A DNA stretch of 64,000 nt from Nonomuraea typhae (GCF_009760925.1 NZ_VRLV01000002.1:682001-746000), one strand, 5' to 3'; counted from the stretch's first letter, positions 8,185 through 17,143 are shown. A program made the numbers and translations. Notes: a model not told the origin generated them from the sequence alone.

Positions 8185-9207
8185 ATGCCGAACAAGAGAC
8201 GGCGCAAGCGGGAGCCGGGCACTCCCCCGCGATCCATGGTCGTCCTCGCCGCGCTCGCCCTCGCCGGCGGCACCGCGGTCGCGGTCTGGCTCCTGCCCGC
8301 GCGGGCCACGCCGGAGGCGCCCGTCAAGGCGGCGTCCCCGACGCTGAGCCCCATGGCCCAGCCGCCGGCGCAGGAGCCGCTCCTGCCGGCCGACGGCCCC
8401 TCGGCCTTCCTCGCCTTCGTCGACACCGCCCGCGAGCCCGGCTTCAACCTGGCCGATCACAGCCGCCGCACCGGCCTGCGCTGGTACGCCCTGGGGCACG
8501 TGGTGGCCGGTGACGACTGCGCGCCGAGGTGGGGCGGCAAGCTCGAGCCCGGCGCGAACCCGGTGGCCAACCGCATCGGCCGCCTGCGGGCGGGCGGCGC
8601 GGACGCGGGCCTGTCCTTCGGCGGCCCGGCGGGCAGGGAGCTGGCGGGCGCGTGCACCGACCAGGACGCGCTGACCGCCGCCTATCGCAGGATGATCGCC
8701 GCCTTCGGCGCCAGGTTCGCCGACTTCGAGATCCGCGACAACGCCGACACCGCCGCGGGATCGCGCCGGGCCGGTGCGTTGCGTACCCTCCAGCGGGAGC
8801 GCCCGCTCCACGTCACCTACACCTTCCCGCTGGGGCCGAAAGGGCTGTCGGCCGGGGACGCCGCCCTGCTCAAGCTGACCCACGACGCCGGGGCGCGGGT
8901 CTCGGTGGTCAACCTGCTGGCCGCGCTCGAGCCCCGTGCCGCGCCCGAGGGGCGGCTGCGACGGGTGGCGGCGGCCGTACGCGCCGCGCACGCCCAGATC
9001 GCCCACGCGCACGGACTGACCGACGCCGGGCAGACGTGGCGGCGGATGGCGCTCACCACGGTGCTCATCAGCCCTGACGACCTCGGCGAGATCGACGCCC
9101 GCAAGCTGACGACCTTCGCGACCCGCTACGAACTCGCCTGGCTCTCGCTTCGCGGCGCCGCTCCGCGGCCGGCGGTCTCCCAAATCCTCTGGCGCACTCG
9201 TGCGTGA
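8185..9207 (+). CDS. Secreted or membrane-anchored GH18-like protein, catalytic Glu missing
   Basis: The 340-residue protein begins with a basic N-terminus (MPNKRRRKRE), a hydrophobic segment at about 19-37 and a Pro/Ala-rich linker. The remaining 270 residues resemble the chitinase-like GH18 group: FVDTAREPGFNLAD, TGLRWYALGHVVA, WGGK, LSFGGPAGRELAGACTD and an ADFEIRDN segment. In active relatives the last segment reads DFDIEG; here the acid/base Glu position is Arg184 (codon 8734-8736) and the middle Asp is Glu182. It may therefore bind glycans without hydrolysing them. The ATG at 8185 has GAAGGG six bases upstream. The GH18 assignment rests on these motifs only. Confidence 0.7.
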   Translation: MPNKRRRKREPGTPPRSMVVLAALALAGGTAVAVWLLPARATPEAPVKAASPTLSPMAQPPAQEPLLPADGPSAFLAFVDTAREPGFNLADHSRRTGLRWYALGHVVAGDDCAPRWGGKLEPGANPVANRIGRLRAGGADAGLSFGGPAGRELAGACTDQDALTAAYRRMIAAFGARFADFEIRDNADTAAGSRRAGALRTLQRERPLHVTYTFPLGPKGLSAGDAALLKLTHDAGARVSVVNLLAALEPRAAPEGRLRRVAAAVRAAHAQIAHAHGLTDAGQTWRRMALTTVLISPDDLGEIDARKLTTFATRYELAWLSLRGAAPRPAVSQILWRTRA

Positions 9208-9254
9208 ACTATAGGATTTTGCGGTCAAGGGGGTTTTTGTCATAGGAGGAGTGT

Positions 9255-10370
9255 GTGAAGGCGTCCGGGGCGGAGGTCGCCAGGAAGGTGCTCCTCTACT
9301 GGATGGACGCGATGGTCGTCGTCCTCGGGCTCATCTACCTGTTCATGCTGCTGGGCCTGTGGGACACAGGCCGGCTCGCGGGCACCTCCGCCGTCATCGT
9401 CGCCGTGCTGCTGCTGGGGCAGCTCTCCGTCTTCCCGCTGATCCTGCGCGCCGCCTACGACGACAAGCCCAGGCCGACGGTGCTGCTGGTGGTCTCCGGG
9501 GTCTTCATGGCGGCCTCGCTCCCCTTCATCCCGCCGGGCACCGGGAGCAGCACGTGGGAGATCGTCGGCGGCATCTGGCTGTCCGGGGTGGCGGTCAACG
9601 TCCCCTGGCGGGTGTCGGTCGGCATCGGCACCGTCGTGGGCCTGTGCACCATCACGGTCAGCCATCGGGTCGCCGGCATGTCGCTGCCCTGGGCCATCGT
9701 CAACGAGGTGCTCACCCTCATCCTGACGCCACTGGCCATGTGGTGCTGGGTGTGGCTCTGGCACACGATCAGGGAGGCGCACGAGAGCCAGGAGGCCAAG
9801 ACGCGCCTGGCCGTCGCCGAGGAGCGGCTGCGCTTCGCCCGCGACCTGCACGATCTGCTCGGCCACAGCCTGTCGGTGATCAGCCTCAAGAGCGAGCTGG
9901 CGGCCAAGCTCGCCGCCAAGGACGCCGGCCGGGCGGCCGGTGAGATGAGCCAGATACGCGAGCTGGCCGGTGACGCCCTCATCGAGGTGCAAGCCGCCGT
10001 CGAGGGCTACCGCTCGCTCGACCTGCAGCAGGAGCTGCTCGGCGTGCGGGCCGCGCTCGAGGCCGCGGGCGCCCGCTGCGAGATCGCGGTCAGCGCCGAC
10101 GATCTGTCGCCCTCCGCCCGCGCGCTGCTCGCCTGGGTGGTGCGCGAGGGCGCCACGAATATCCTCAAGCACAGTACGGCCACGCGCTGCGCGATCACCA
10201 TCGACGGAGGCGTCCTCGAAATGCGCAACGACGGCGTCACCGGCCCTCGCGGCGGCTCCGGCAGCGGCCTGCGCGGCCTGGCCGAGCGCCTGACCACCGC
10301 CGGCGGGTCGTTCTCCGCCCAGGCCACCGAGTCGGGCGAGTTCCTGCTGCGCGCGGCGGTGCCCGCGTGA
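9255..10370 (+). CDS. DesK-like sensor histidine kinase (active type)
   Basis: A 371-residue membrane kinase. Hydrophobic segments occupy about residues 14-165. A coiled-coil-like stretch (HESQEAKTRLAVAEERLRF) leads to the HisKA_3 box FARDLHDLLGHSLS with phosphoacceptor His199. The ATPase N-box Asn302 lies in REGATNILKHS and the G-box in GLRGLAERL. The GTG start at 9255 follows AGGAGG at 9244-9249. The stop overlaps the next gene by GTGA, and a response regulator follows, so three genes form one operon. Confidence 0.93.
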   Translation: MKASGAEVARKVLLYWMDAMVVVLGLIYLFMLLGLWDTGRLAGTSAVIVAVLLLGQLSVFPLILRAAYDDKPRPTVLLVVSGVFMAASLPFIPPGTGSSTWEIVGGIWLSGVAVNVPWRVSVGIGTVVGLCTITVSHRVAGMSLPWAIVNEVLTLILTPLAMWCWVWLWHTIREAHESQEAKTRLAVAEERLRFARDLHDLLGHSLSVISLKSELAAKLAAKDAGRAAGEMSQIRELAGDALIEVQAAVEGYRSLDLQQELLGVRAALEAAGARCEIAVSADDLSPSARALLAWVVREGATNILKHSTATRCAITIDGGVLEMRNDGVTGPRGGSGSGLRGLAERLTTAGGSFSAQATESGEFLLRAAVPA

Positions 10371-11455
10371 TCGGCCTGGCCCGCGTCTTCCGCGCCAGCA
10401 AGCTCGACCGCATCCGCTGGATGGTCGTCTACTCCTCCGACATCATGAACGCGCTGGCGTTCCTCGGCTTCATCCAGCTCGCGCTCGAGTGGGAGACGAA
10501 CAGCCTGCCCGTCGCCGTCATCGTCGCCGCCGGCGTCCTGATCGTCGTCTTCTACGGCCTGTCCACCCGGCCCTACCGGATCGCCACCAGGGGCGGGGCC
10601 CGGCCGACCGTGCTGCTGGCGGTCACCGGCGCGCTCGCGCTCGGCTTCGCCGCGCTCACCATGATCTGGCTGCTGCCGGTGTGGCTGGGCCTGGTGTCGC
10701 CGTTCCTCAGCAGGCGCGTCTTCTGGCCGGTGGCGGCCGGGATCACCGGCGTGGCCGCCGTCTACCTGGGCTTCGCGGGCGGCTGGCCCGCGGTGGCCGT
10801 CCTGCTGGTGCTCACGGGGTTCGTCACCGGCGCCACGGTGGCCAACATGTGGATCTGGCGGATCGCCCTGGAGGCGCACGAAGGGCAGGAGGCCAAGGCG
10901 CGGCTGGCGGTCTCGGAGGAGCGGCTGCGCTTCGCCCGCGACCTCAACGACCTGCTCGGCCAGAGCCTCACCGACATCGCCGCCAAGGCGGGCCGGGCCG
11001 AAACCACGCTGGCCGCCGACGCGGAGCTGGCCTCGGCCGAGATGTTCGAGGTGCGCGACCTGGCCAGGGGCGCGTTGCGCGAGGTCCGCACCGCCGTACA
11101 GAACTATCGCGCGCTCGACCTCGGCGAGGTGCTGGCCAGCGTGCGCGCCGTGCTGGAGGCCGCGGACGTGCAGTGCACGATCGAGGACGACGGCGGCGAC
11201 CTGCCCGCCGAGGCGCGCACGCTGCTGGCCGCGGTGGTGCGCGAGGGTGCCACCAACGTCCTCAAGCACAGCGCCGCCCAGCGGTGCACGATCACGATCA
11301 GGAATGGGGTGCTGGAGATGTCCAACGACGGGATCTCGCCGGACGCCGGGGAGCCCGGCGGCCTGCGTGGCCTGGCGCAGCGGCTGAGCGCGGCGGGCGG
11401 CTCGCTGAGCGCCGGCGCCGCCGACGGCGTCTACCTGCTGCGGGCCGCCGTATGA
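10367..11455 (+). CDS. DesK-like pseudokinase (phosphoacceptor His replaced by Asn)
   Basis: This 362-residue paralogue of the preceding kinase has the same plan: hydrophobic segments at about 20-165, the HEGQEAKARLAVSEERLRF helix, a HisKA_3-like region and an ATPase domain. The dimerisation box reads FARDLNDLLGQSLT: the phosphoacceptor His is Asn194 (codon AAC, 10946-10948) and the second conserved His is Gln199. The ATP-binding N-box (REGATNVLKHS, Asn297) and G-box (GGLRGLAQRL) are kept. It cannot autophosphorylate at the usual site but could bind ATP, form heterodimers with its neighbour, transphosphorylate it or act as a phosphatase. The start overlaps the previous stop by four bases and its stop overlaps the regulator by ATGA. 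Confidence 0.9.
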   Translation: MIGLARVFRASKLDRIRWMVVYSSDIMNALAFLGFIQLALEWETNSLPVAVIVAAGVLIVVFYGLSTRPYRIATRGGARPTVLLAVTGALALGFAALTMIWLLPVWLGLVSPFLSRRVFWPVAAGITGVAAVYLGFAGGWPAVAVLLVLTGFVTGATVANMWIWRIALEAHEGQEAKARLAVSEERLRFARDLNDLLGQSLTDIAAKAGRAETTLAADAELASAEMFEVRDLARGALREVRTAVQNYRALDLGEVLASVRAVLEAADVQCTIEDDGGDLPAEARTLLAAVVREGATNVLKHSAAQRCTITIRNGVLEMSNDGISPDAGEPGGLRGLAQRLSAAGGSLSAGAADGVYLLRAAV

Positions 11456-12051
11456 GCACGCGCGTGCTGCTCGCCGACGACGAGCACCTCATCCGCGGCG
11501 CGCTGGCCGCCCTGCTCGATCTCGAGGACGGCATCGAGGTCGTCGCCCAGGTCGGGCGGGGCGACGAGGTCGTGGCCGCGGTCGCCGAGCATCGGCCGGA
11601 CGTGGCCGTGCTCGACATCGAGATGCCCGGCATGGACGGCCTCAGCGCCGCCGAGCGGATCAGCTCCCAGTGCAAGATCGTCATCTTGACCAGCCTCGGC
11701 CGCCCCGGGTACCTGCGCCGGGCGATGGCCGCGGGGGTGAGCGGGTTCCTCGGCAAGGACGCCTCGGCCGAGGAACTGGCGATGGCCATCCGCAAGGTGA
11801 TGGCCGGCGGCCGCTACCTGGACGCCGAGCTGGCCGCCGCCGCGATGGCCGCCGGCGACAGTCCGCTGACCGAACGCGAGCGCGACGCCCTCCGCCTGGC
11901 CGGTGACGGCGCTCCCATCTCGAAGATCGCCACCGAGCTCCATCTGACGGAGGGCACCGTCCGCAACTACCTGTCCAGCGCGATGACCAAGCTCAACGCC
12001 CAGAACCGCCTGGAGGCCATCCGTACGGCCCAGCGCATGGGCTGGCTCTAG
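11452..12051 (+). CDS. DesR-like NarL-family response regulator
   Basis: A 199-residue regulator with receiver residues Asp9/Asp10, phosphoacceptor Asp55 (VAVLDIEMPG) and the conserved Lys in GFLGKDAS. The LuxR-type helix-turn-helix has LTERERDALRLA and TEGTVRNYLSSAMTKLN, and the C-terminal RTAQRMGWL is typical of the DesR subgroup. It is the last gene of the kinase-pseudokinase-regulator operon. Its TAG shares the palindrome CTAG (12048-12051) with the convergent TrkA gene. By analogy it could control membrane-lipid or envelope genes; no target is visible next to it. Confidence 0.94.
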   Translation: MSTRVLLADDEHLIRGALAALLDLEDGIEVVAQVGRGDEVVAAVAEHRPDVAVLDIEMPGMDGLSAAERISSQCKIVILTSLGRPGYLRRAMAAGVSGFLGKDASAEELAMAIRKVMAGGRYLDAELAAAAMAAGDSPLTERERDALRLAGDGAPISKIATELHLTEGTVRNYLSSAMTKLNAQNRLEAIRTAQRMGWL

Positions 12052-12707
12052 TGTGACGAGAGCAGGTGGGCCAGCTCCTGCTCGACCTCCTGGTTGGCCA
12101 CGAACAGCAGTTCGTCCCCGGCCTCCAGCGGGTCGTCGGCGGTGGGCACCAGCACGCGGCCCTCGCGCAGGATGGCGACCAGGGCGGCGTCCGTGGGCCA
12201 GGGCACGGAGCCAGCGCGCTGGCCGACCACCGGGGCGTCGTCGGCGAGGGTGAGCTCGACCAGGTTGGCCTGCCCCTGGCGGAAGGTCATCAGGCGGACC
12301 AGGTCGCCGACGCTGACGGCCTCCTCGACCAGGGCCGACAGCAGGCGGGGGGTGGAGACTGCCACGTCGACGCCCCAGGACTCGTTGAACAGCCACTCGT
12401 TGGAGGGGTGGTTGATGCGGGCCACGACGCGCGGCACGCCGTACTCGGTCTTGGCCAGCAGCGAGACCACGAGGTTGACCTTGTCGTCACCGGAGGAGGC
12501 GACGACGACGTGGCAGTTGTTGAGCCCGGCCTCGTCCAGCGAGGAGATCTCGCAGGCGTCGGCGAGCAGCCATTCGGCCCGGGGCACGGTGTCGATCTTG
12601 ATGGCCTTGGGGTCGATGTCGATGAGCAGGACCTCGTGGCCGTTCTCCAGGAGCTCGGCGGCGATGGAGCGGCCGACGGCCCCGGCGCCGGCGATGGCGA
12701 CGCGCAT
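12048..12707 (-). CDS. ceoC: TrkA-family potassium channel/transport regulatory protein (CeoC-like)
   Basis: A 219-residue cytoplasmic protein with an RCK/TrkA-N Rossmann domain beginning MRVAIAGAGAVGRSIAAELL (NAD(H)-binding GxGxxG), acidic LLIDIDP at the second strand and a C-terminal TrkA-C domain (LTLADDAPVVGQ, GRVLVPTADDPLEAGDELLF). It pairs with the upstream paralogue, overlapping its stop by ATGA. In M. tuberculosis the same pair is called ceoB and ceoC. The symbol follows synteny and order, which is the main uncertainty. These proteins gate K+ uptake by sensing nucleotides. Confidence 0.87.
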   Translation of the reverse strand: MRVAIAGAGAVGRSIAAELLENGHEVLLIDIDPKAIKIDTVPRAEWLLADACEISSLDEAGLNNCHVVVASSGDDKVNLVVSLLAKTEYGVPRVVARINHPSNEWLFNESWGVDVAVSTPRLLSALVEEAVSVGDLVRLMTFRQGQANLVELTLADDAPVVGQRAGSVPWPTDAALVAILREGRVLVPTADDPLEAGDELLFVANQEVEQELAHLLSSH

Positions 12708-13372
12708 CAGTGGTCCTGTTCCGGCGCCGCGGCGAGCACCTTGTTGATCCGGTCCATGTCGTTCTCGGCGGCGATGACGTGCAGGATGTCGCCTTCTTGC
12801 ACCATGGTCTCGTTCTTGATGACGACCGCCTCGCCCATGCGGTTGATGAAGGCCATCCTGGCGCCGGCCCGGTCTTCGACGTCGACGACCCGGGTGCCGA
12901 TCCAGGCGGGGTTGACCGTGACCTCGGCGAGGACGACCGTGCCGGTCGGGTCGCGCCACAGGGGCTCGGCGCCCTCGGGCAGGATGCGGCGCAGGATCTG
13001 GTCGGCGGTCCAGCGCACGGTGGCCACCGTGGGGATGCCGAGCCGCTGGTAGATCTCGGCGCGGCGGGAGTCGTAGATGCGGGCCACGACGTTGTCGACG
13101 CCGAAGGTCTCGCGGGCCACGCGGGCGGAGATGATGTTGGAGTTGTCTCCGCTGGAGACGGCCACGTACGCGGAGGCCGATTCGATGCCGGCCTCGATCA
13201 GCACGTCACGGTCGAAGCCGATGCCGGTGACACGGCGGCCGCGGAAGCCGGCGCGCAGGCGGCGAAACGCCTGCGGGTCCCGGTCGATGATCGCGACCGA
13301 GTGGCCGTTGTCCTCGAGGATGTGGGCGATGGTCGACCCGACGCGGCCACAGCCCATGATCACTATATGCAT
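12707..13372 (-). CDS. ceoB: TrkA-family potassium uptake protein (CeoB-like)
   Basis: A 221-residue two-domain TrkA protein. The N-terminal Rossmann fold starts MHIVIMGCGRVGSTIAHIL with IIDRDPQAF at the second strand, and the TrkA-C domain includes TVNPAWIGTRV and NETMVQEGDILHVIA. It is the first gene of the pair and is divergent from the APC permease across 101 bases. This matches the mycobacterial arrangement of ceoB next to Rv2690c and suggests a shared function in ion or solute homeostasis. The ATG at 13372 gives the standard family N-terminus. Confidence 0.88.
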   Translation of the reverse strand: MHIVIMGCGRVGSTIAHILEDNGHSVAIIDRDPQAFRRLRAGFRGRRVTGIGFDRDVLIEAGIESASAYVAVSSGDNSNIISARVARETFGVDNVVARIYDSRRAEIYQRLGIPTVATVRWTADQILRRILPEGAEPLWRDPTGTVVLAEVTVNPAWIGTRVVDVEDRAGARMAFINRMGEAVVIKNETMVQEGDILHVIAAENDMDRINKVLAAAPEQDH

Positions 13373-13405
13373 ACTCTCCGCCGTCCGCGGTTTGGCAGGT
13401 TCGCC

Positions 13406-13423
13406 TATCAGTATGGCCTGATA
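13406..13423. promoter_or_regulatory. Dyad in the ceoB/permease divergent spacer
   Basis: TATCAG, six bases, CTGATA form a dyad about 35 bases upstream of ceoB and 50 bases upstream of the permease. Its position between divergent starts makes an operator plausible. The arms are short, so chance is not excluded. Confidence 0.3.
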
Positions 13424-13459
13424 AGGGAGCGCCGTAACTGGAGGAGGCGGGTTGCGGGC

Positions 13460-13465
13460 TAGCAT
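13460..13465 (+). promoter_or_regulatory. Possible -10 element of a leaderless permease transcript
   Basis: TAGCAT ends eight bases before the GTG start at 13474. With the usual 6-8 base gap, transcription would begin at or next to the start codon. There is no ribosome site right before this GTG, which fits leaderless initiation. No clear -35 was found. Confidence 0.35.
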
Positions 13466-13473
13466 CGGTTTCC

Positions 13474-15519
13474 GTGGCGAAGGTTACGGATCTCCTGAAA
13501 CGCGTCCTCGTGGGCAGGGCGCTACGCAGCGGTCAGCTGCATGAACAGCTGCTTCCCAAACGCATCGCGCTGCCCGTCTTCGCCAGTGACGCGCTGTCGT
13601 CGGTCGCGTACGCTCCGCAGGAGATTCTGGTCATCCTGTCCCTGGCCGGGGTGTCCTTCTACCACTACAGCCCCTGGGTCGCGATCGCCGTCATCGTCGT
13701 GATGCTCACGGTGGTCGCCTCCTACCGGCAGAACGTCCACGCCTATCCCAGCGGCGGCGGCGACTACGAGGTGGCCACCACGAACCTCGGCAAGAACGCC
13801 GGGCTGACCGTGGCCAGCGCGCTCATGGTGGACTACGTGCTCACCGTGGCGGTCTCGGTCGCCAACGGCGTGGACTACGTGGGCGCGACGGTTCCGTTCG
13901 TGGCCGAGCACAAGCCGGCCGTCGCCATCGGCATCGTCGTCCTGCTCACCGTCGTGAACCTGCGCGGCATCAGGGAGTCGGGGGTCGCCTTCGCCATCCC
14001 GACCTACGCCTTCATGATCGCCGTCGTGGGGATGATCGCCTGGGGCCTCATCCGGCTGCTGATTCTGGGCGACGAGCTCAAGGCGCCAACCGCCGACTAC
14101 GGGATCGTGGCCGAGCAGACGAACCTCACCTCCTTCGCCGCCGCCTTCCTCATCCTGCGCGCCTTCTCCTCCGGCTGTGCCGCGCTGACCGGTGTCGAGG
14201 CGATCAGCAACGGCGTGCCCGCCTTCCGCAAGCCCAAGAGCAAGAACGCGGCGACCACGCTGCTCATGATGGGCCTGGTGGCCATCACGATGTTCGGCGG
14301 CATCATCGCGCTCGGGCTGGTCTCGGGCGTGAAGGTCTCCGAGCACCCGGCGCTGGACATTCTCATCAACGGCAAGGCCGCCGGCGAGGACTACTACCAG
14401 CAGCCGATCATCGCCCAGGTGGCCGACGCCGTCTTCGGCAGCGGCTCGGTGCTGTTCGTGCTGATCGCGGCGGTGACCGCGCTGATCCTGTTCCTGGCCG
14501 CCAACACCGCCTTCAACGGCTTCCCGGTGCTCGGCTCGATCCTGGCCCAGGACCGCTACCTGCCCCGCCAGCTGCACACCCGCGGCGACCGGCTGGCCTT
14601 CTCCAACGGCATCGTCATCCTGGCGCTGGGCGCCTGCCTGCTGCTGTGGGGCTTCCAGGCGGATGTGAGCCGCCTGCTCAACCTCTACATCGTGGGCGTC
14701 TTCGTCTCCTTCACGCTCAGCCAGACCGGCATGGTCATCCATTGGACGCGCCTGCTGAAGACCGAGACCGACCCGCGCGCGCGCCACCAGATGCACCGCT
14801 CCCGGGTGATCAACTTCTTCGGCGGCATCATGACCGGGCTCGTGCTCATCGTGGTGCTGCTGACGAAGTTCCTGGTCGGCGCCTGGATCGTGTGCATCGC
14901 GATGCCGATCCTGTTCCTGATGATGAAGGGCATCCGCCGCCACTACGACAAGGTGGCCGCCGAGCTGGAGATCGGCGAGGACTACGACCCGACGATGCTC
15001 CCGGCCCGCAACCACGCGATCGTGCTCGTCTCCAAGGTGCACAAGCCGACCATGCGCGCCCTGGCCTACGCCCGTGCCACCCGGCCGTCCACGCTGGAGG
15101 CGGTCACCGTCGGCGTCGAGGGCGACGAGGCCCGCCGCCTGCAGGAGGAGTGGGAACGGCTGGGCATCCCGGTGCCGCTGAAGATGCTCGACTCGCCCTA
15201 CCGGGAGATCACCCAGCCGGTCCTGGACTACGTCAAGACGCTGCGCCGCCGCTCGCCGCGCGACGTCATCACCGTGTTCATCCCCGAGTACGTCGTGGGC
15301 CGCTGGTGGGAGCACCTGCTGCACAACCAGAGCGCGCTGCGGCTGAAGGCGCGGCTGCTGTTCAAGCCGGGCGTCATGGTCACGAGCGTGCCGTGGCAGC
15401 TGCACTCCTCCGACCGGCTGCTGGGACGGCCGGAGCCGTTCGCGCCGGGTTCGGTGCGCCGCCCCTGGCATCAGGTCATCAAGGACGAGCAGCACTTCAC
15501 GGGGCAGAAGGAGCGCTGA
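13474..15519 (+). CDS. APC-superfamily permease with cytosolic C-terminal domain
   Basis: This 681-residue membrane protein begins VAKVTDLLKRVLVGRALRS and has about 12 hydrophobic segments up to roughly residue 480, including ALSSVAYAPQEIL and AFSSGCAALTGVEAISNG, the substrate-helix region of amino-acid/polyamine/K+ transporters of the APC fold. The last 190 residues are soluble (NHAIVLVSKVHKPTMRAL, DVITVFIPEYVVGRWWEH) and universal-stress-like in pattern. It is the positional counterpart of mycobacterial Rv2690c, divergent from the ceo pair. The substrate is not known; K+ is a reasonable guess from the neighbours. Its 3' end overlaps the convergent hydrolase gene by 23 bases. Confidence 0.9.
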   Translation: MAKVTDLLKRVLVGRALRSGQLHEQLLPKRIALPVFASDALSSVAYAPQEILVILSLAGVSFYHYSPWVAIAVIVVMLTVVASYRQNVHAYPSGGGDYEVATTNLGKNAGLTVASALMVDYVLTVAVSVANGVDYVGATVPFVAEHKPAVAIGIVVLLTVVNLRGIRESGVAFAIPTYAFMIAVVGMIAWGLIRLLILGDELKAPTADYGIVAEQTNLTSFAAAFLILRAFSSGCAALTGVEAISNGVPAFRKPKSKNAATTLLMMGLVAITMFGGIIALGLVSGVKVSEHPALDILINGKAAGEDYYQQPIIAQVADAVFGSGSVLFVLIAAVTALILFLAANTAFNGFPVLGSILAQDRYLPRQLHTRGDRLAFSNGIVILALGACLLLWGFQADVSRLLNLYIVGVFVSFTLSQTGMVIHWTRLLKTETDPRARHQMHRSRVINFFGGIMTGLVLIVVLLTKFLVGAWIVCIAMPILFLMMKGIRRHYDKVAAELEIGEDYDPTMLPARNHAIVLVSKVHKPTMRALAYARATRPSTLEAVTVGVEGDEARRLQEEWERLGIPVPLKMLDSPYREITQPVLDYVKTLRRRSPRDVITVFIPEYVVGRWWEHLLHNQSALRLKARLLFKPGVMVTSVPWQLHSSDRLLGRPEPFAPGSVRRPWHQVIKDEQHFTGQKER

Positions 15520-17143
15520 TCAGCGCCTGCAGGCGGGCGGTGTCGCCCGCACTCCAGCCCTCCGGCGCGGCGATGGCCGCCCAGCCCTCCGCGACGTTCG
15601 CGCCGTAGACGTGGCCGTGCCCCGACGGCACGTCCTGCGCCACCACCATGTCGCCCAGCACCTGCCAGAACGTCACCAGCGGGAACCAGTTCATCTGCGG
15701 GTTGACGTCCGGCCCCCGCGGCGCCCGCAGCCACTGCGGCCTGGCGTAGATCAGCTCGGGCGTCCACCACACCACTGGGTCGGAGGCGTTCTGCAGGTAG
15801 ACCACGCGCGGCCGGGCCCAGGGCCCCGGCGGCCGCGCCAGATCCGCGGGGTACTGCCCGAACCGCACGGTCCTGCCCTGCTGGTAGACCGGCCGCCACA
15901 CCGGGCTGTACGGCTCGCGGTCCTCGGTGATCGTGCCCCAGATCGGATTGGCCTGCGGCGGCCCCACGAACAACGCCCCGCCGGCCCGGCTCAGCAGCTG
16001 CGGCAGATCGCGGAAGGCGCCCTCCAGCTCGTAACTGCCCAGGCTCTCCCCGGAGACCACCAGCAGGGGCCGCCGCCCGGCCGGCAGCCGCTCCCAGCGC
16101 GCCCGGACCGCGTCGACCAGCGCCTGGCCCGCCCGCGCCGCCTTGCCGCGGTCCACCAGGAAGGAGACCCAGCTCGGCAGGTAGGAGTACTGGAGGGCGA
16201 CCATCGCGCAGTCGCCGTTGTACATGAACTCCAAGGTGCCGGAGATGTGCCCGTCCACCCAGCCGGTGCCGGTCGTGCCGAGCACCGCGAGCACCGGCCG
16301 CTCGAACCCGCCCGTCCTTTCCAGCTCGCGTACGGCCAGCGCCGCCTGCTCCGCCGGAGTGGACGCCGACTGGAGCCCGACGTAGACCCGGATCGGCTCG
16401 GCGGGGGCCGACCCGGAGAAGGCGCGCAGCCGCGCGGCCGGTGTGACGGTCCCGGCGAAGTTGCGTCCCTCGCGCCCCAGCGACTCCCACGGCACCAGCG
16501 AGCCCGCCCCGCCGGAGACCATGGCCGAGCCCGGCCGCCGCACACCCGGGTCGGTGCTGCGGTTGGCGACCGCGGAGGCGTCGTTGACGGCGTTGACGAA
16601 CCCCTGGAACAACACGTCGTTGGCCAGCACCCCGACCACGCCGGCCACGATCACGATGCCGGTCGCCTGGGCGATGCGCGCCGGGACGTAGCGGTCCAGC
16701 CAGGTGATCAGCTTGCGGCCGCCCAGCCGTACCGACCGGGCGAGGAGCAGGAACAGCGCGAACAGCACCACGCTCGCGGCCAGGATCACCGGCGGGAACC
16801 AGCTGATCCGCGTGGTCATGCCCATGAGCGCGCGCAGGTCGTCCTGCCAGTCCAGGCTGTACCACAGCGTGAGGGCCGTCAGCAGCGCGCAGCCCGCGAT
16901 CAGCGTCCGCCAGGCCAGGACGCGGCGCCGTTCCGGCAGCCGGTAGCGGATCAGCGCCCGCCCGGCCGCGCCCGCGCTCGCGCCCACGGCGTACCCCAGG
17001 ATGCCGGTGATCGCGCCCACCACGCCCTGCATGATCCACGGCCGGGGCAGCAGCGTCGGCGTCAGCGAGGCGCAGAAGAACAGCGTGGCGACCAGCGTGC
17101 CGCCGAATCCGAGCCGCCGTCGCACCACCCGCTCTTCCCGCAT
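15497..17143 (-). CDS. Membrane-anchored alpha/beta hydrolase (Abhydrolase_9-like, two-part family)
   Basis: A 548-residue protein with an N-terminal membrane part (four or five hydrophobic segments up to about residue 160, including FGGTLVATLFFCASLTPTLL) and a C-terminal alpha/beta-hydrolase domain. The nucleophile elbow is SGESLGS, followed by GGALFVGPPQANPIW and, near the end, VPSGHGHVYG as a likely His-bearing segment. The catalytic acid is probably in YLQNASDPVVWW. The start MREERVVRRR gives a positively charged cytoplasmic tail. The gene sits between two members of a conserved block and is not part of it in mycobacteria, so it may be lineage-specific. Substrate unknown; a lipid or ester is likely. 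Confidence 0.85.
   Translation of the reverse strand: MREERVVRRRLGFGGTLVATLFFCASLTPTLLPRPWIMQGVVGAITGILGYAVGASAGAAGRALIRYRLPERRRVLAWRTLIAGCALLTALTLWYSLDWQDDLRALMGMTTRISWFPPVILAASVVLFALFLLLARSVRLGGRKLITWLDRYVPARIAQATGIVIVAGVVGVLANDVLFQGFVNAVNDASAVANRSTDPGVRRPGSAMVSGGAGSLVPWESLGREGRNFAGTVTPAARLRAFSGSAPAEPIRVYVGLQSASTPAEQAALAVRELERTGGFERPVLAVLGTTGTGWVDGHISGTLEFMYNGDCAMVALQYSYLPSWVSFLVDRGKAARAGQALVDAVRARWERLPAGRRPLLVVSGESLGSYELEGAFRDLPQLLSRAGGALFVGPPQANPIWGTITEDREPYSPVWRPVYQQGRTVRFGQYPADLARPPGPWARPRVVYLQNASDPVVWWTPELIYARPQWLRAPRGPDVNPQMNWFPLVTFWQVLGDMVVAQDVPSGHGHVYGANVAEGWAAIAAPEGWSAGDTARLQALISAPSAP

Noticed and set aside
13522..15495. A 657-codon frame opposite the APC permease
   Set aside because: Antisense shadow of a gene with strong membrane-protein pattern; product is Gln/His/Asp-rich with no recognisable domain.
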